From positions 186,001 through 250,000 of the forward strand of contig NZ_CP049906.1 in assembly GCF_011305535.1 (NCBI RefSeq): DNA of 64,000 nt, read 5' to 3'. Source of the stretch: Diaphorobacter sp. HDW4B. Lineage in GTDB: Bacteria; Pseudomonadota; Gammaproteobacteria; Burkholderiales; Burkholderiaceae_C. A model generated the notes under the pieces. That model searched no databases. It was not told the DNA's origin and saw nothing but the letters and a program-made list of their open reading frames with translations. The position numbers were made by a program, and so were the translations under genes. This document shows positions 53,845 to 61,861 of the stretch, one piece after another; position 1 is the first letter of the stretch; every line of letters begins with the position of its first letter.

Positions 53845-54683
53845 TGCGAAACCCTTTCTGCGGCGCTGCGGGCCATGCGTTCTGGACTCTTGTTCCATTC
53901 GGACCATGAGCCCACATAGAGCTGCGGGTTGTGCCCCAGCGCACGCAGCGTGAGCACCTCCAATGCAGACAACACGCCGCCTCCGCAATAGACGACCACG
54001 TCGTCGCCATCACGAACACCCACCGCGCTGTACAACTCCTCCACTTCCCCACTGGTTCGCAAATTGCCTGCCGGAGTCCACTGTTCTGCGGCAGGGAGAT
54101 TGCGGGCCCGTGGAATGCTGCCGGCCAAAAACGAGTTTTCGTCACGGGCGTCGATGAGCAAAGTGTCGGGACTGAGCGTTTCCACATCCGCAACCAGAAT
54201 CTGAGGCATGCTGCCTGAAAGCAGATTCAATCGCTGCGCTTCACTTCTGGGATCGCGCTGCGTTTCCCCTTGCGCGACAGGACCTCCCTGATTGATCCAT
54301 GCCTTGATCCCGCCGTCGAGCACCTTCACGTTCTTGAGCCCTGCCCAGCGCAGTACCCACCAACCACGCGCGGCCAGTGCCATGGAAGGTCCATAGGTCA
54401 CGATTTCCGTATCGTCATCCACCCCCCAGGCAGTGAGCTGCCGCTCCAGCGCATCAATGGAGGGAAGTGGCAGATTCCCCGATTGCGGCGATGGTGGCGC
54501 CGCAAAGACATCACGAATCTGCGCATGCACCGCGCCGAGAATGTGGGCGTCGCGGTAGTCTTTGAACTCGTCGGATGGTTCACCCAACCGCACGTCGATG
54601 AACAGCCGATTGGCGCTGGGCTGATTGAGCAACTGTTCCGGCTGAACGATGTCAGCAGACAGTGAAGAAAGCTTGTGCTCCAT
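53841..54683 (-). CDS. Two-domain sulfurtransferase (rhodanese, SseA-like)
   Basis: 280 residues from ATG 54683. Two rhodanese domains: N-terminal DGGIKAWINQGGP at the domain junction, C-terminal active-site loop with Cys233 (VVYCGGGVLSAL). The canonical loop is C-G-S-G-V-T in thiosulfate and mercaptopyruvate sulfurtransferases; here C-G-G-G-V-L-S differs, so the sulfur donor may not be the usual one. It passes sulfane sulfur to a thiol acceptor, and the persulfide would be the substrate of the MBL protein two genes on. Translationally coupled to the FAD hydroxylase, which suggests a functional link. Confidence 0.85.
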   Translation of the reverse strand: MEHKLSSLSADIVQPEQLLNQPSANRLFIDVRLGEPSDEFKDYRDAHILGAVHAQIRDVFAAPPSPQSGNLPLPSIDALERQLTAWGVDDDTEIVTYGPSMALAARGWWVLRWAGLKNVKVLDGGIKAWINQGGPVAQGETQRDPRSEAQRLNLLSGSMPQILVADVETLSPDTLLIDARDENSFLAGSIPRARNLPAAEQWTPAGNLRTSGEVEELYSAVGVRDGDDVVVYCGGGVLSALEVLTLRALGHNPQLYVGSWSEWNKSPERMARSAAERVSQ

Positions 54684-54719
54684 GTCTCGTCCTTGTCTTT
54701 GTATCTGCAACCGCTTCGT

Positions 54720-55694
54720 TCAATCGGCAACCGGCAAGTTGCGCTCTTTGATCAGCTTTTTCCAGAAGCTGGTCTCCGTGCGCAGCACACCCGCCAACGC
54801 TGCCGTGCTGGTGTCTGGCAGCTCGGCTGCCCACCCCTTGACTGTCTCCTGAGTCGTCTGGCTCTTCGCGATTTCGGTGATTTTTTCGGAAAGACTCTTG
54901 ACGATGGCAGGGTCGAGATTCTTCGGGCCAAACACCGCGATCCAGGCCCCGATTGCCGGCACATCCTTGAGCCCCAACTCATGCAAAGTAGGCACATTGG
55001 TTGCCACCGCACTGCGCTCGGCCGAGCTGACTGCGAGCGCCTCCATGGTCCCTGCGGTGATGTGAGGCCAGGCGGTGACCAGCGAAATGATCGCGATGTC
55101 CACATCGCCTCCCATCACCGCAGCCAACTGCTTGGAGCCCGTGTTGTAGGGCACGTGCATCATCTGCACACCGGCACTGAGGTTGATGAGCTCGCCCAGA
55201 TAGTGCATGCCGGTGCCCACGCCAGCGGACGCGAAGTTGATGCGGCTCTGACTGCCTTTGGCTTGCGCCAACAAGTTCTTGAAGGTCTTGAATTTTCCTG
55301 CCTTCGCCACGATGACATAAGGAGTGGTCGTGATCTGGGCAATGGGCTGCAGGTCTCTCAGACCATCCGCATTCTTCTCGTCCGTGGCCGCGCGGATGGT
55401 GATGGAAGAGCCCGTGACCAACAGCGTGTAGCCATCCGCAGGGGCTCCAATCACCTGCTTGGCTGCGACTTCTCCGCCAGCACCGGGTTTGGGCTCCACC
55501 ACGAATGCCTGCTTGTAGTGGGCCGCCAACTCTTGCGAGAAAAGACGCGTCGAATTGGCCGGAAAACCGTCGTTCCAAGGCATGACGACCTTGACCGGCT
55601 TGTGCGGATAGCTCTGTGCAAATCCCGCGGTCGTGGCACAAAGCGCGAATCCGCCCAACGCCAACATCAGCCGTCTCGATATCGATTTCATCAT
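54720..55694 (-). CDS. Bug/TctC-family solute-binding protein with an atypical ligand loop
   Basis: 324 residues from ATG 55694 (GGAG nine bases upstream; a second ATG follows at once). Signal peptide KSISRRLMLALGGFALCATT (Tat-like RR) ending near GFAQ. The first Bug loop, usually P-F-x-P-G-G-x-x-D, reads VVMPWNDGFPANSTRLF here, so the Gly-Gly-x-x-D core that binds the carboxylate is altered. Later motifs VEPKPGAGGEVAAK, ASAGVGTGMHYLGEL and VPYNTGSKQLAAVMGG are normal. The ligand might be different (for example an aromatic or heteroaromatic acid). It lies inside the eight-gene operon. Confidence 0.87.
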   Translation of the reverse strand: MMKSISRRLMLALGGFALCATTAGFAQSYPHKPVKVVMPWNDGFPANSTRLFSQELAAHYKQAFVVEPKPGAGGEVAAKQVIGAPADGYTLLVTGSSITIRAATDEKNADGLRDLQPIAQITTTPYVIVAKAGKFKTFKNLLAQAKGSQSRINFASAGVGTGMHYLGELINLSAGVQMMHVPYNTGSKQLAAVMGGDVDIAIISLVTAWPHITAGTMEALAVSSAERSAVATNVPTLHELGLKDVPAIGAWIAVFGPKNLDPAIVKSLSEKITEIAKSQTTQETVKGWAAELPDTSTAALAGVLRTETSFWKKLIKERNLPVAD

Positions 55695-55791
55695 TTGTGT
55701 TTGCTCCATATGGTTGAATCCGCAGCCAGCGACATCCCGGCTCTCGCGTGCCATGTCCCCTGCCCTTGCCGCACGCATCGAGCGACAGCGT

Positions 55792-57033
55792 TCAGATCAC
55801 ATTCGCCTTTCGATACGCCGAGATGTCTTCGTCCGATTTGTGCAAAAGCTGTTTGAGCAGTTGCTCCGTACTGCTGCCAAGCTTCGGGGGAGCAAGCTTG
55901 TATTGCACAGGCGTTCCCATGAGCCGCAGCGGACTCGCGATGGTGGACACCGTGCCTCCGTCTTCTGTCGGTAGGTCCACCCTCAATCCGCGATGAACAA
56001 CCTGCGGGTCTTCGAAGACTTGCTGGTAGTTGTTGATGCGCCCGCAAGGCACGCCCAAGGATTCGAGACGCGCAATCCATTGTTCGGAACCACGGGTTCG
56101 CATGGTTTTGGCCAACTCGGGAATCAGCGTTTCGCGCCCAACGATGCGCCCGGTCACCTTGGTCCACCGTTCGTCTGCGGCGAGGTCCGGGCGCTCGATG
56201 GCTTCACAGTACTTCTGCCATTGCATGTCGTTGCCGACCGCCACCACCATATCGCTGTCCGCTGTCTGGAACACCTGATATGGAACCAGGCTGGCATGCG
56301 CATTGCCATACCGATGCGGTACCTTGCCGCTCGAAAAATACCCAGTCACCTGATTGCCACCGAGCGCCACCAGACAGTCGAGCAACGCCATGTCGATGTA
56401 CTGCCCGTGCCCGGAAACATCCCGATGATTGAGTGCCGCCAAAATGGCGATGGACGAGTACATGCCGGTGATGACGTCGGCGATGGCGATGCCGACTTTC
56501 TGTGGGCCACCGCCGGGCAGATCGTCACGTTCGCCGGTGATGCTCATGAGACCACCTTGCGCCTGAAAGACGAAGTCGTATCCGGGCTTGTGCGCACTCG
56601 GTCCGGTCTGTCCATAACCTGTGATCGAGCAGTAGACCAGTCTTGGGTTGATCGCGCTGAGACTTTCGTAATCCAGTCCATAGCGCTTGAGATCACCGAT
56701 CTTGTAGTTCTCGACCACCACGTCCGAAACCGCCGCAAGCTCCCAGACAATCTTCTGCCCTTCGGCACTTGCGATATCCACGGTAATGGATTTCTTGCCT
56801 CGGTTGGCGGCTGCGTAGTAGGTCGAGTCATGCGTGTACTCGCCCTGATCGTCGCGTATCCATGGCGGGCCCCAACCGCGTGTGTCGTCACCGACTCGGG
56901 GACGCTCCACCTTGATGACCTCGGCACCGAGGTCTGCCAGATTCTGCGTGGCCCATGGTCCTGCCAACACACGAGAGAGATCGAGCACGCGGATATGCGA
57001 CAGCGCACCTGTCGTCTGATTCGTTGAAGTCAT
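55792..57033 (-). CDS. CaiB/BaiF (class III) CoA-transferase
   Basis: 413 residues. Conserved LDLSRVLAGPWATQ, GAEVIKVERP, and catalytic Asp186 in VGIAIADVITGM. A three-Gly insertion (DDLPGGGPQKV) precedes the catalytic strand. It lies 9 bp after a Bug gene and 97 bp before another in the eight-gene operon. Likely activates the imported acid or a downstream acid with succinyl-CoA or acetyl-CoA as donor; the MaoC-type hydratase pair encoded upstream would then act on the enoyl-CoA. Confidence 0.88.
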   Translation of the reverse strand: MTSTNQTTGALSHIRVLDLSRVLAGPWATQNLADLGAEVIKVERPRVGDDTRGWGPPWIRDDQGEYTHDSTYYAAANRGKKSITVDIASAEGQKIVWELAAVSDVVVENYKIGDLKRYGLDYESLSAINPRLVYCSITGYGQTGPSAHKPGYDFVFQAQGGLMSITGERDDLPGGGPQKVGIAIADVITGMYSSIAILAALNHRDVSGHGQYIDMALLDCLVALGGNQVTGYFSSGKVPHRYGNAHASLVPYQVFQTADSDMVVAVGNDMQWQKYCEAIERPDLAADERWTKVTGRIVGRETLIPELAKTMRTRGSEQWIARLESLGVPCGRINNYQQVFEDPQVVHRGLRVDLPTEDGGTVSTIASPLRLMGTPVQYKLAPPKLGSSTEQLLKQLLHKSDEDISAYRKANVI

Positions 57034-57042
57034 GCGGTCTCC

Positions 57043-58017
57043 TCAATCCAGCTTCACATTGGCAGTGCTGATGACCTTGGACCACTTGTCGATCTCTGTA
57101 TTCACGAATGCCGCAAACGCAGGTTGCGTCATGGTGCCTGGTTCAGCCCCCTGCTCGCTGAAGAGAGACTTCATCTTTGGCGTGCTCAGCACCTCACGCA
57201 CATCGGCATTGATCTTGTCGACCACCTCGGGCTTCATGTGCGCTGGCCCGTACAGACCGAACCATGAATTCGCTTCGAAGCCTTTCACTCCAGCTTCGTC
57301 GAGCGTGGGAATGTCCGGAACGGCCACTGATCGTTTGAGCGACGTGACGCCGAGTGCTTTCAGCTTCCCGGCTTTGACATGCTGGATGACGCCGGTGATC
57401 GAATCGAACATCACCGGAATCGTGCCACCCAACAAATCGTTGAGAGCAGGTGCCGCGCCCTTATAGGGCACATGCACCATCTGCACTCCTGTCATGGACT
57501 TGAAGAGTTCACCCGCGAGATGATTTCCTCCGCCAGTGCCTGCAGAGCCGAAGCTCAGCTTGCCGGGGTTGTCCTTGCCGTACTGAATCAGCTCCTGAAC
57601 ATTCTTGACCGGCACTGCTGGATTGACCAGCAACAGACTGGGAACCACCGCCACCTGCGCCAATGGTGTGAATGATGTTTTCGTGTCGTATCGGAGGTTC
57701 TTGTAGAGACCTGGGTTGATCACATGGTGCGTGGCCGTCAGCATCAACGTGTAGCCGTCCGGTGCTGTGCGGGCAAGTTGCTCGGAAAAAATGGTTCCGC
57801 TCGCACCAGCCTTGTTGTCCACGATCACTGGCACAGACCATTTTTGCCCGAGCTCTGCCGCCAGTTGTCTTGCCAGGATGTCCGTGGTCCCTCCGGCGGG
57901 GAACGGAACCACGATCTTCACTGCCTGTGTCGGAAAGGATTGCGCAAACGTCGCCCCAATGGACAGCGCAGCCACGAATCCTATCGACCATTTCACGAAT
58001 CCAGATTTCATTCCCAT
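57043..58017 (-). CDS. Bug/TctC-family solute-binding protein
   Basis: 324 residues from ATG 58017 (TAGGAG nine bases upstream). Signal: KSGFVKWSIGFVAALSIGAT then FAQS. Standard Bug motifs: VPFPAGGTTDILARQLA, VDNKAGASGTIFSE, FGSAGTGGGNHLAG, VPYKGAAPALNDLLGG. It is the third gene of the IclR-controlled operon. With the atypical Bug at 54720, this operon has two receptors. Confidence 0.92.
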   Translation of the reverse strand: MGMKSGFVKWSIGFVAALSIGATFAQSFPTQAVKIVVPFPAGGTTDILARQLAAELGQKWSVPVIVDNKAGASGTIFSEQLARTAPDGYTLMLTATHHVINPGLYKNLRYDTKTSFTPLAQVAVVPSLLLVNPAVPVKNVQELIQYGKDNPGKLSFGSAGTGGGNHLAGELFKSMTGVQMVHVPYKGAAPALNDLLGGTIPVMFDSITGVIQHVKAGKLKALGVTSLKRSVAVPDIPTLDEAGVKGFEANSWFGLYGPAHMKPEVVDKINADVREVLSTPKMKSLFSEQGAEPGTMTQPAFAAFVNTEIDKWSKVISTANVKLD

Positions 58018-58070
58018 CACCGAAGTCTCCTATATCGTTAGTTCTATTTTTCGAATATCGATTCGCGTTT

Positions 58071-58499
58071 TCAGTGCGGAAACTCCGCCATCGCCTCGCC
58101 CACAGCCACTACCTCGTCACGCTGATTGCGAACCTCCACTTCGAGACAGACCCAACGACTCTTGGGCGTGGTCTTGAGCTGAGTGATGCGGCCTTTGGGA
58201 GTGATGGTGTCGCCGGGTTTGACCGGGCTTTTCCAGCGAGTCTCCAAGCGACGCTGCACGGCGTTCTGCTCATACAACCAGTCTGTGAGCATGCGGGTGA
58301 TGACTCCGAAGTTGTTCATGCCATGCATGATGATTCCGCCGAAATTGGTCTTCCCAAAGTCGCCCTTCATGTAGTTGTCATCCAGATGCAGAGGATTGAA
58401 ATCCAACGATGCCTCGCAGAACTCGCGAATCGTTTCGCGGGTGGGAGAGAAGGACTTGCCGACGATTTCGTGGCCGATGCTCAGTTGTTCAAAGCTCAT
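58071..58499 (-). CDS. MaoC-like enoyl-CoA hydratase, catalytic-type subunit
   Basis: 142 residues, single hotdog domain. The hydratase motif is present as SLDFNPLHLDD, with catalytic Asp33 and His38, followed by GGIIMHGMNNFG (normally F-x-x-x-I-x-H-G). It adds water to a 2-enoyl-CoA. It is 21 bp downstream of a second MaoC-type gene lacking the His, a pattern of heteromeric MaoC enzymes such as ChsH1-ChsH2. Substrate presumably comes from the CaiB reaction of the same operon. Confidence 0.83.
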   Translation of the reverse strand: MSFEQLSIGHEIVGKSFSPTRETIREFCEASLDFNPLHLDDNYMKGDFGKTNFGGIIMHGMNNFGVITRMLTDWLYEQNAVQRRLETRWKSPVKPGDTITPKGRITQLKTTPKSRWVCLEVEVRNQRDEVVAVGEAMAEFPH

Positions 58500-58520
58500 G
58501 CGTGTCTCCTGATGTCTGGA

Positions 58521-58994
58521 TTACTGCGGGCGAATGGTCTGGCCGCGGCCAGAGCAGATCACTTCGTTGTTCTGGTTGAAGAACACGTTGTCGTGCACCA
58601 CAAACAGACGATCCTTCTTGATGAACTTGTCCAGAGCGCGCGCTTCAAGGCGAATCACATCGCCTGGACGCGCCGGGATGTTGTAGCTCCACGACTGGCC
58701 GGCGTTGACCGTGCCTGGACTGCGCATCCAGTCGTCCGTCGGTGTGCACGCGAACATGAGCAGGATGTGGATGGCAGGAGGAGCGATCAATCCGCCATAC
58801 ACAGATTTCTTGGCGAAATCCTCGTCAAAGTACAGCGGATGCATGTCACCCACCACACGGCAGTATTTCTGGATGGCTTCCAGCGTCAGCGTGTAGGGAA
58901 TGGTCTTGCGTGGCTCGCCGGGAACGATGTCGTCCCAGATCTTGCGGAGGTTCTCGTCTTTCCAGAAATCCGTTTCGAACGTTGTCTCTTTCAT
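58521..58994 (-). CDS. MaoC N-terminal-domain-like protein, probably non-catalytic subunit
   Basis: 157 residues from ATG 58994 (AGGAAAGC upstream); the longer frame reaches into the divergent promoter and is not conserved. Hotdog domain with VVGDMHPLYFDE: Asp50 is kept, but the catalytic His position is Tyr55, so activity on its own is doubtful. GGLIAPPAIHILLM follows, as in FAS1-like MaoC_dehydrat_N proteins. Likely forms a heteromer with the 142-aa protein made next. First gene of the eight-gene operon. Confidence 0.82.
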   Translation of the reverse strand: MKETTFETDFWKDENLRKIWDDIVPGEPRKTIPYTLTLEAIQKYCRVVGDMHPLYFDEDFAKKSVYGGLIAPPAIHILLMFACTPTDDWMRSPGTVNAGQSWSYNIPARPGDVIRLEARALDKFIKKDRLFVVHDNVFFNQNNEVICSGRGQTIRPQ

Positions 58995-59021
58995 GCTTTC
59001 CTGCCTTGTTGAAATTGCGAA

Positions 59022-59065
59022 GGACATGTTGTAGAATGTCCGCTTAGCGGTCATATTGATCCGCT
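59022..59065. promoter_or_regulatory. Inverted repeats in the IclR/MaoC divergent promoter
   Basis: GGACAT-N8-ATGTCC (59022-59041) and AGCGG-N10-CCGCT (59046-59065, a 20-bp imperfect palindrome) lie in tandem in the 128-bp gap between the IclR gene and the eight-gene operon. Either fits an IclR-type operator; the second, with an AT-rich centre, looks closer to known ones. Confidence 0.5.
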
Positions 59066-59122
59066 CTACGTTCATTTTTCGCATTTTTTAACCTACGTCA
59101 ACCTCGGCGCGGGAAATCCCTT

Positions 59123-59881
59123 ATGGCCACTCCAGAGAGCGAATCGTTTGTCAGAACCTTTGCACGCGGACTGAGCGTCATCGAAGTGATGGGGCAATCC
59201 ACGGGGCGACAGAACATGGCCCAGATCAGCGAAGCCGCACAGTTGCCACGAACCGTGGTCCGGCGTCTGCTGCTGACGTTGATCGATCTGGGATTTGTGG
59301 GCACGGATGACAAGGACTATTGGCTCACGCCCAAGGTGCTGCGGCTTGGGATGACCTACCTCTACACGCTGCCGTTCTGGCGGCAGTCGCAGATGGTTCT
59401 GGAAGAGCTGGGGACACGCATCAAGCAATCGTGCGCCGTGTCCGTTCTGGACGATGAAGACATCGTCTATATCCAGCGCTTTCACACCAAACGCATCCTC
59501 GCGTTCAGCCCATCCATCGGCAGTCGCCTGCCGGCCTATTCGGTATCCATGGGACGTGTGCTCCTCAGCGGTTTGTCCGCGGAGCGATTCGACACCTATC
59601 TGGACGCGACCGAATTCACCGCACTCACCCCACGCACAGTCACGGACAAAGAGCGCTTGCGCACGATCATCTCGAACGTTCGCGAGCAAGGCTATTCATG
59701 GTCGGATGCTGAATATGACGAGTCCATTTGCGGACTGGCAGTACCCATCCGCGGGCATGGCGGGAGCATCGTTGCGGCCATCAATGTGAGCCTGATTTCC
59801 GGTGAATACACGCGAGAGCAAGCACGCACGGAGTTTCTGCCACTGTTGAAGCTGGCTGCCTCGAGATTGAAGGAGGCGTAG
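59123..59881 (+). CDS. IclR-family regulator (PcaR/PcaU-like)
   Basis: 252 residues. N-terminal winged helix (FARGLSVIEVMGQSTGRQNM, AQLPRTVVRRLLLTLIDLGF) then the ligand-binding GAF-like domain with AVSVLDDEDIVYIQR and SVSMGRVLLSGLS. The spelling is of the beta-ketoadipate (PcaR/PcaU/PobR) subgroup, whose members sense aromatic acids. It is divergent from the MaoC-to-MBL operon, so that operon probably degrades an aromatic or ring-derived acid, in line with the FAD hydroxylase. Likely activator in presence of the substrate. Confidence 0.87.
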   Translation: MATPESESFVRTFARGLSVIEVMGQSTGRQNMAQISEAAQLPRTVVRRLLLTLIDLGFVGTDDKDYWLTPKVLRLGMTYLYTLPFWRQSQMVLEELGTRIKQSCAVSVLDDEDIVYIQRFHTKRILAFSPSIGSRLPAYSVSMGRVLLSGLSAERFDTYLDATEFTALTPRTVTDKERLRTIISNVREQGYSWSDAEYDESICGLAVPIRGHGGSIVAAINVSLISGEYTREQARTEFLPLLKLAASRLKEA

Positions 59882-59913
59882 AGGAGCAGCCCGAATCTCA
59901 GATCACAGATCTG

Positions 59914-61314
59914 TCAACGCGCAACGACACCGAACAAGTCCGCATCCGGCTTGTTCCAGTCCGGCCCCAAAAGCACTTTGGCGTAGTGATTGACGCAATG
60001 AACGCCAAGCGCTCCGTGCATCATGTCGCCCTGCGCGGCGCGGCGCTTGAGCACTGGTGTCATCAGGCCCTTCTCCGTCAATTCATGGGCGACTGCCTTG
60101 AACAGTTGCTCCTTCTGAAAGCTGTCGAGCTTTTGAATTTCGTCCGTCACGAAACGTCGTCGGTCGGCGATCCATTCATCGAAGGCCTTGTTCTGCACTT
60201 GCGATGGTGACAAGGCTTGCGGTTCGGCTTTTGCGCTTTGCAGAACCCGATCAACGTGGGGAATGGCGTTTGTCTCGGTGCTCGTGCGAGGCTTGGCGAT
60301 CTCATCATCGTCCCCGGGAGAACGGAGCAGTGAGCGAAGGTAGGCAAAGCTGTTCTCGACCTTCTTGAGTCCATCGTTTTCGAGTCGCTGCTTCAGAACC
60401 ACCAACTTCTCGTTGACCGCTTTTTCGCCGAACTCCTTGATCAGGCCTTCGATCTTCATTTCGCTGATGCCAAGCGCCTGTGCCGACAGAACCAGATCCG
60501 CATCCACGGGACCCAGCTGTTCCTGTTCCACGAGTTTGACGGCAACCCGCTTCTTGCGCACAGCGAATTGAACTTCGAACACGCTGCGACCTTGCTTGTG
60601 TTCGATCATCTCGATCTGAAGATCCGTCTCCGCATTGATTTCTTCGACGGCTGCCTTGACCTTCTCGTTCTTGAACTTGCGCCACTCCCGGCGCTCCGAG
60701 CCCGCGGGGGCAGGACTCAGTGCGTCGGCCCACCAGGCCACCGGCTTTCTGCTGGTCAACCCGCCGGGGTTGTCTCTATAGCGAGCGCAGATCTCGTACA
60801 GCGCAACGGATGTGTAGGTGCTCAGCGTTGCCAGCACCCCCAGATCGATCCGCGCCCAGCGCATGGGATCTTTCAACGCTGTGATCAATGTGGGAGGAAA
60901 CGTCCACAGGACCCAGTTTTCGCCGTTGCGAACCTCGATCGCAGCCTCTGCGAGCATGGAGAAGTCTTTCCACTTCACCCCATCTCCGGGAGCGGTCGTT
61001 TCCCAATCGACAGCCAAGCCGCGCATTTCACGCAGATAACGTTTCGCCACGGTGCGTGTTTCGCTGCTCGATCCGGAGACTTTCAGGATAGATTGCAGGG
61101 GCGCGGAAAACATGAAGTCCGCCGTTGGCATTCCTTCCATGGACACAAGGCGATCCTGAGAGAAATGCAATAGCGCGTTGTAGATCTTGCGCCCGGTGAG
61201 CGTGACCCGCTTGGTGCGTGGAATCATGACGATCATCTCGTGCGGCTTGCGCAACTCGGCACCCTCCCCCGACATGGAGGGAAAGAGCTGTAGAGATGAT
61301 TCGGTCGTATCCAT
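59914..61314 (-). CDS. rep: Plasmid replication initiator protein (Rep_3/RepB type)
   Basis: 466 residues starting at ATG 61314. N-terminal winged-helix initiator region: KRVTLTGRKIYNALLHFSQD near 34-53, ARIDLGVLATLSTYTSVALYEICARYRD (in parts) near 150-180, and WWADAL, typical of iteron-binding Rep proteins; the C-terminal 180 residues are charged and Lys/Glu-rich. It is transcribed away from oriV. A perfect inverted repeat of the iteron half-site sits 16 bp before the start, which indicates autorepression by Rep dimers. It identifies this DNA as an iteron-controlled secondary replicon. Confidence 0.85.
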   Translation of the reverse strand: MDTTESSLQLFPSMSGEGAELRKPHEMIVMIPRTKRVTLTGRKIYNALLHFSQDRLVSMEGMPTADFMFSAPLQSILKVSGSSSETRTVAKRYLREMRGLAVDWETTAPGDGVKWKDFSMLAEAAIEVRNGENWVLWTFPPTLITALKDPMRWARIDLGVLATLSTYTSVALYEICARYRDNPGGLTSRKPVAWWADALSPAPAGSERREWRKFKNEKVKAAVEEINAETDLQIEMIEHKQGRSVFEVQFAVRKKRVAVKLVEQEQLGPVDADLVLSAQALGISEMKIEGLIKEFGEKAVNEKLVVLKQRLENDGLKKVENSFAYLRSLLRSPGDDDEIAKPRTSTETNAIPHVDRVLQSAKAEPQALSPSQVQNKAFDEWIADRRRFVTDEIQKLDSFQKEQLFKAVAHELTEKGLMTPVLKRRAAQGDMMHGALGVHCVNHYAKVLLGPDWNKPDADLFGVVAR

Positions 61315-61329
61315 TTAATTGCATCCAAC

Positions 61330-61349
61330 TGTCCAATCTGTATTGGACA
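61330..61349. promoter_or_regulatory. Rep autoregulation operator (perfect inverted repeat)
   Basis: TGTCCAAT-CTGT-ATTGGACA, eight-base perfect arms around four bases, directly upstream of rep. The arm ATTGGACA equals the conserved right half of the iterons (TTGGACA), as in plasmids where Rep dimers repress rep and monomers bind iterons. Confidence 0.75.
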
Positions 61350-61433
61350 CTGAAAACCGTGTAGTTAGCGAGCACTTTTTGCACTGAATTTGCAAGGCAA
61401 GGTAGCAATTTCAATGTCTTGCGCTCACCCAGG

Positions 61434-61710
61434 CGGTTCAAAGCTGGACAATTCGAAGACTGAGCTTCTTTGAGTCTATCTGCGATGACGGTTCAAAGTT
61501 GGACGCTCAGCACAGTGATCGACCACACGGATCATTTGCAAACGGTTTGAAGCTGGACGCTTCCAAATATTGCTCGGTTTCCGGCACGCGGGACATCGGT
61601 TCAATGTTAGACATTGGGTGATTTCAGATCTTCAGATGGTCGGTTCGATGCTGGACAGACAAGGAAAGCGCCCTGACTTGATCAAAAATGAGGCGGTTCA
61701 GGACTGGACG
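61434..61710 (+). repeat. oriV iteron array I (six widely spaced 17-bp iterons)
   Basis: Copies of CGGTTCAAAGCTGGACA-type start at 61434, 61489, 61543, 61597, 61641 and 61694. Spacing is 55, 54, 54, 44 and 53 bp, i.e. about four to five helical turns, so all lie on one face of the DNA. Consensus: CGGTTCAA-x-x-T/C-TGGACR. All are in the same orientation. Confidence 0.85.
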
Positions 61711-61747
61711 CTTGCAAATGCGCTCAATTCCTCGCCCGCCAGATGAG

Positions 61748-61756
61748 TTATCCACA
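61748..61756 (+). promoter_or_regulatory. DnaA box
   Basis: TTATCCACA, a perfect match to the strongest DnaA-binding sequence, between the two iteron arrays. The host DnaA likely helps to open this origin. Confidence 0.8.
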
Positions 61757-61802
61757 GATGACAACCCAGTCCCAAATGCTGCGGTGCAAAAACGGACGAT
61801 TT

Positions 61803-61861
61803 CGGGTGAAGTCTGGACACTTCCGGGCTGAAGTTGGACAGTTTCGGTTCAATACCGGACA
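61803..61861 (+). repeat. oriV iteron array II (three iterons with 21-bp period)
   Basis: Three copies (61803, 61824, 61845) of CGG-x-x-x-x-A-x-x-x-x-GGACA repeat at exactly 21 bp, two helical turns, in the same orientation as array I. Tight phasing next to an AT-rich stretch is the usual geometry of the replication-active iterons. Confidence 0.85.

Noticed and set aside
61434-61861. Iteron arrays as a CRISPR array
   Set aside because: Repeats are only 17 bp, not identical, in two different periods, and lie beside rep with DnaA boxes; spacers are not unique protospacer-like units and no cas genes occur.
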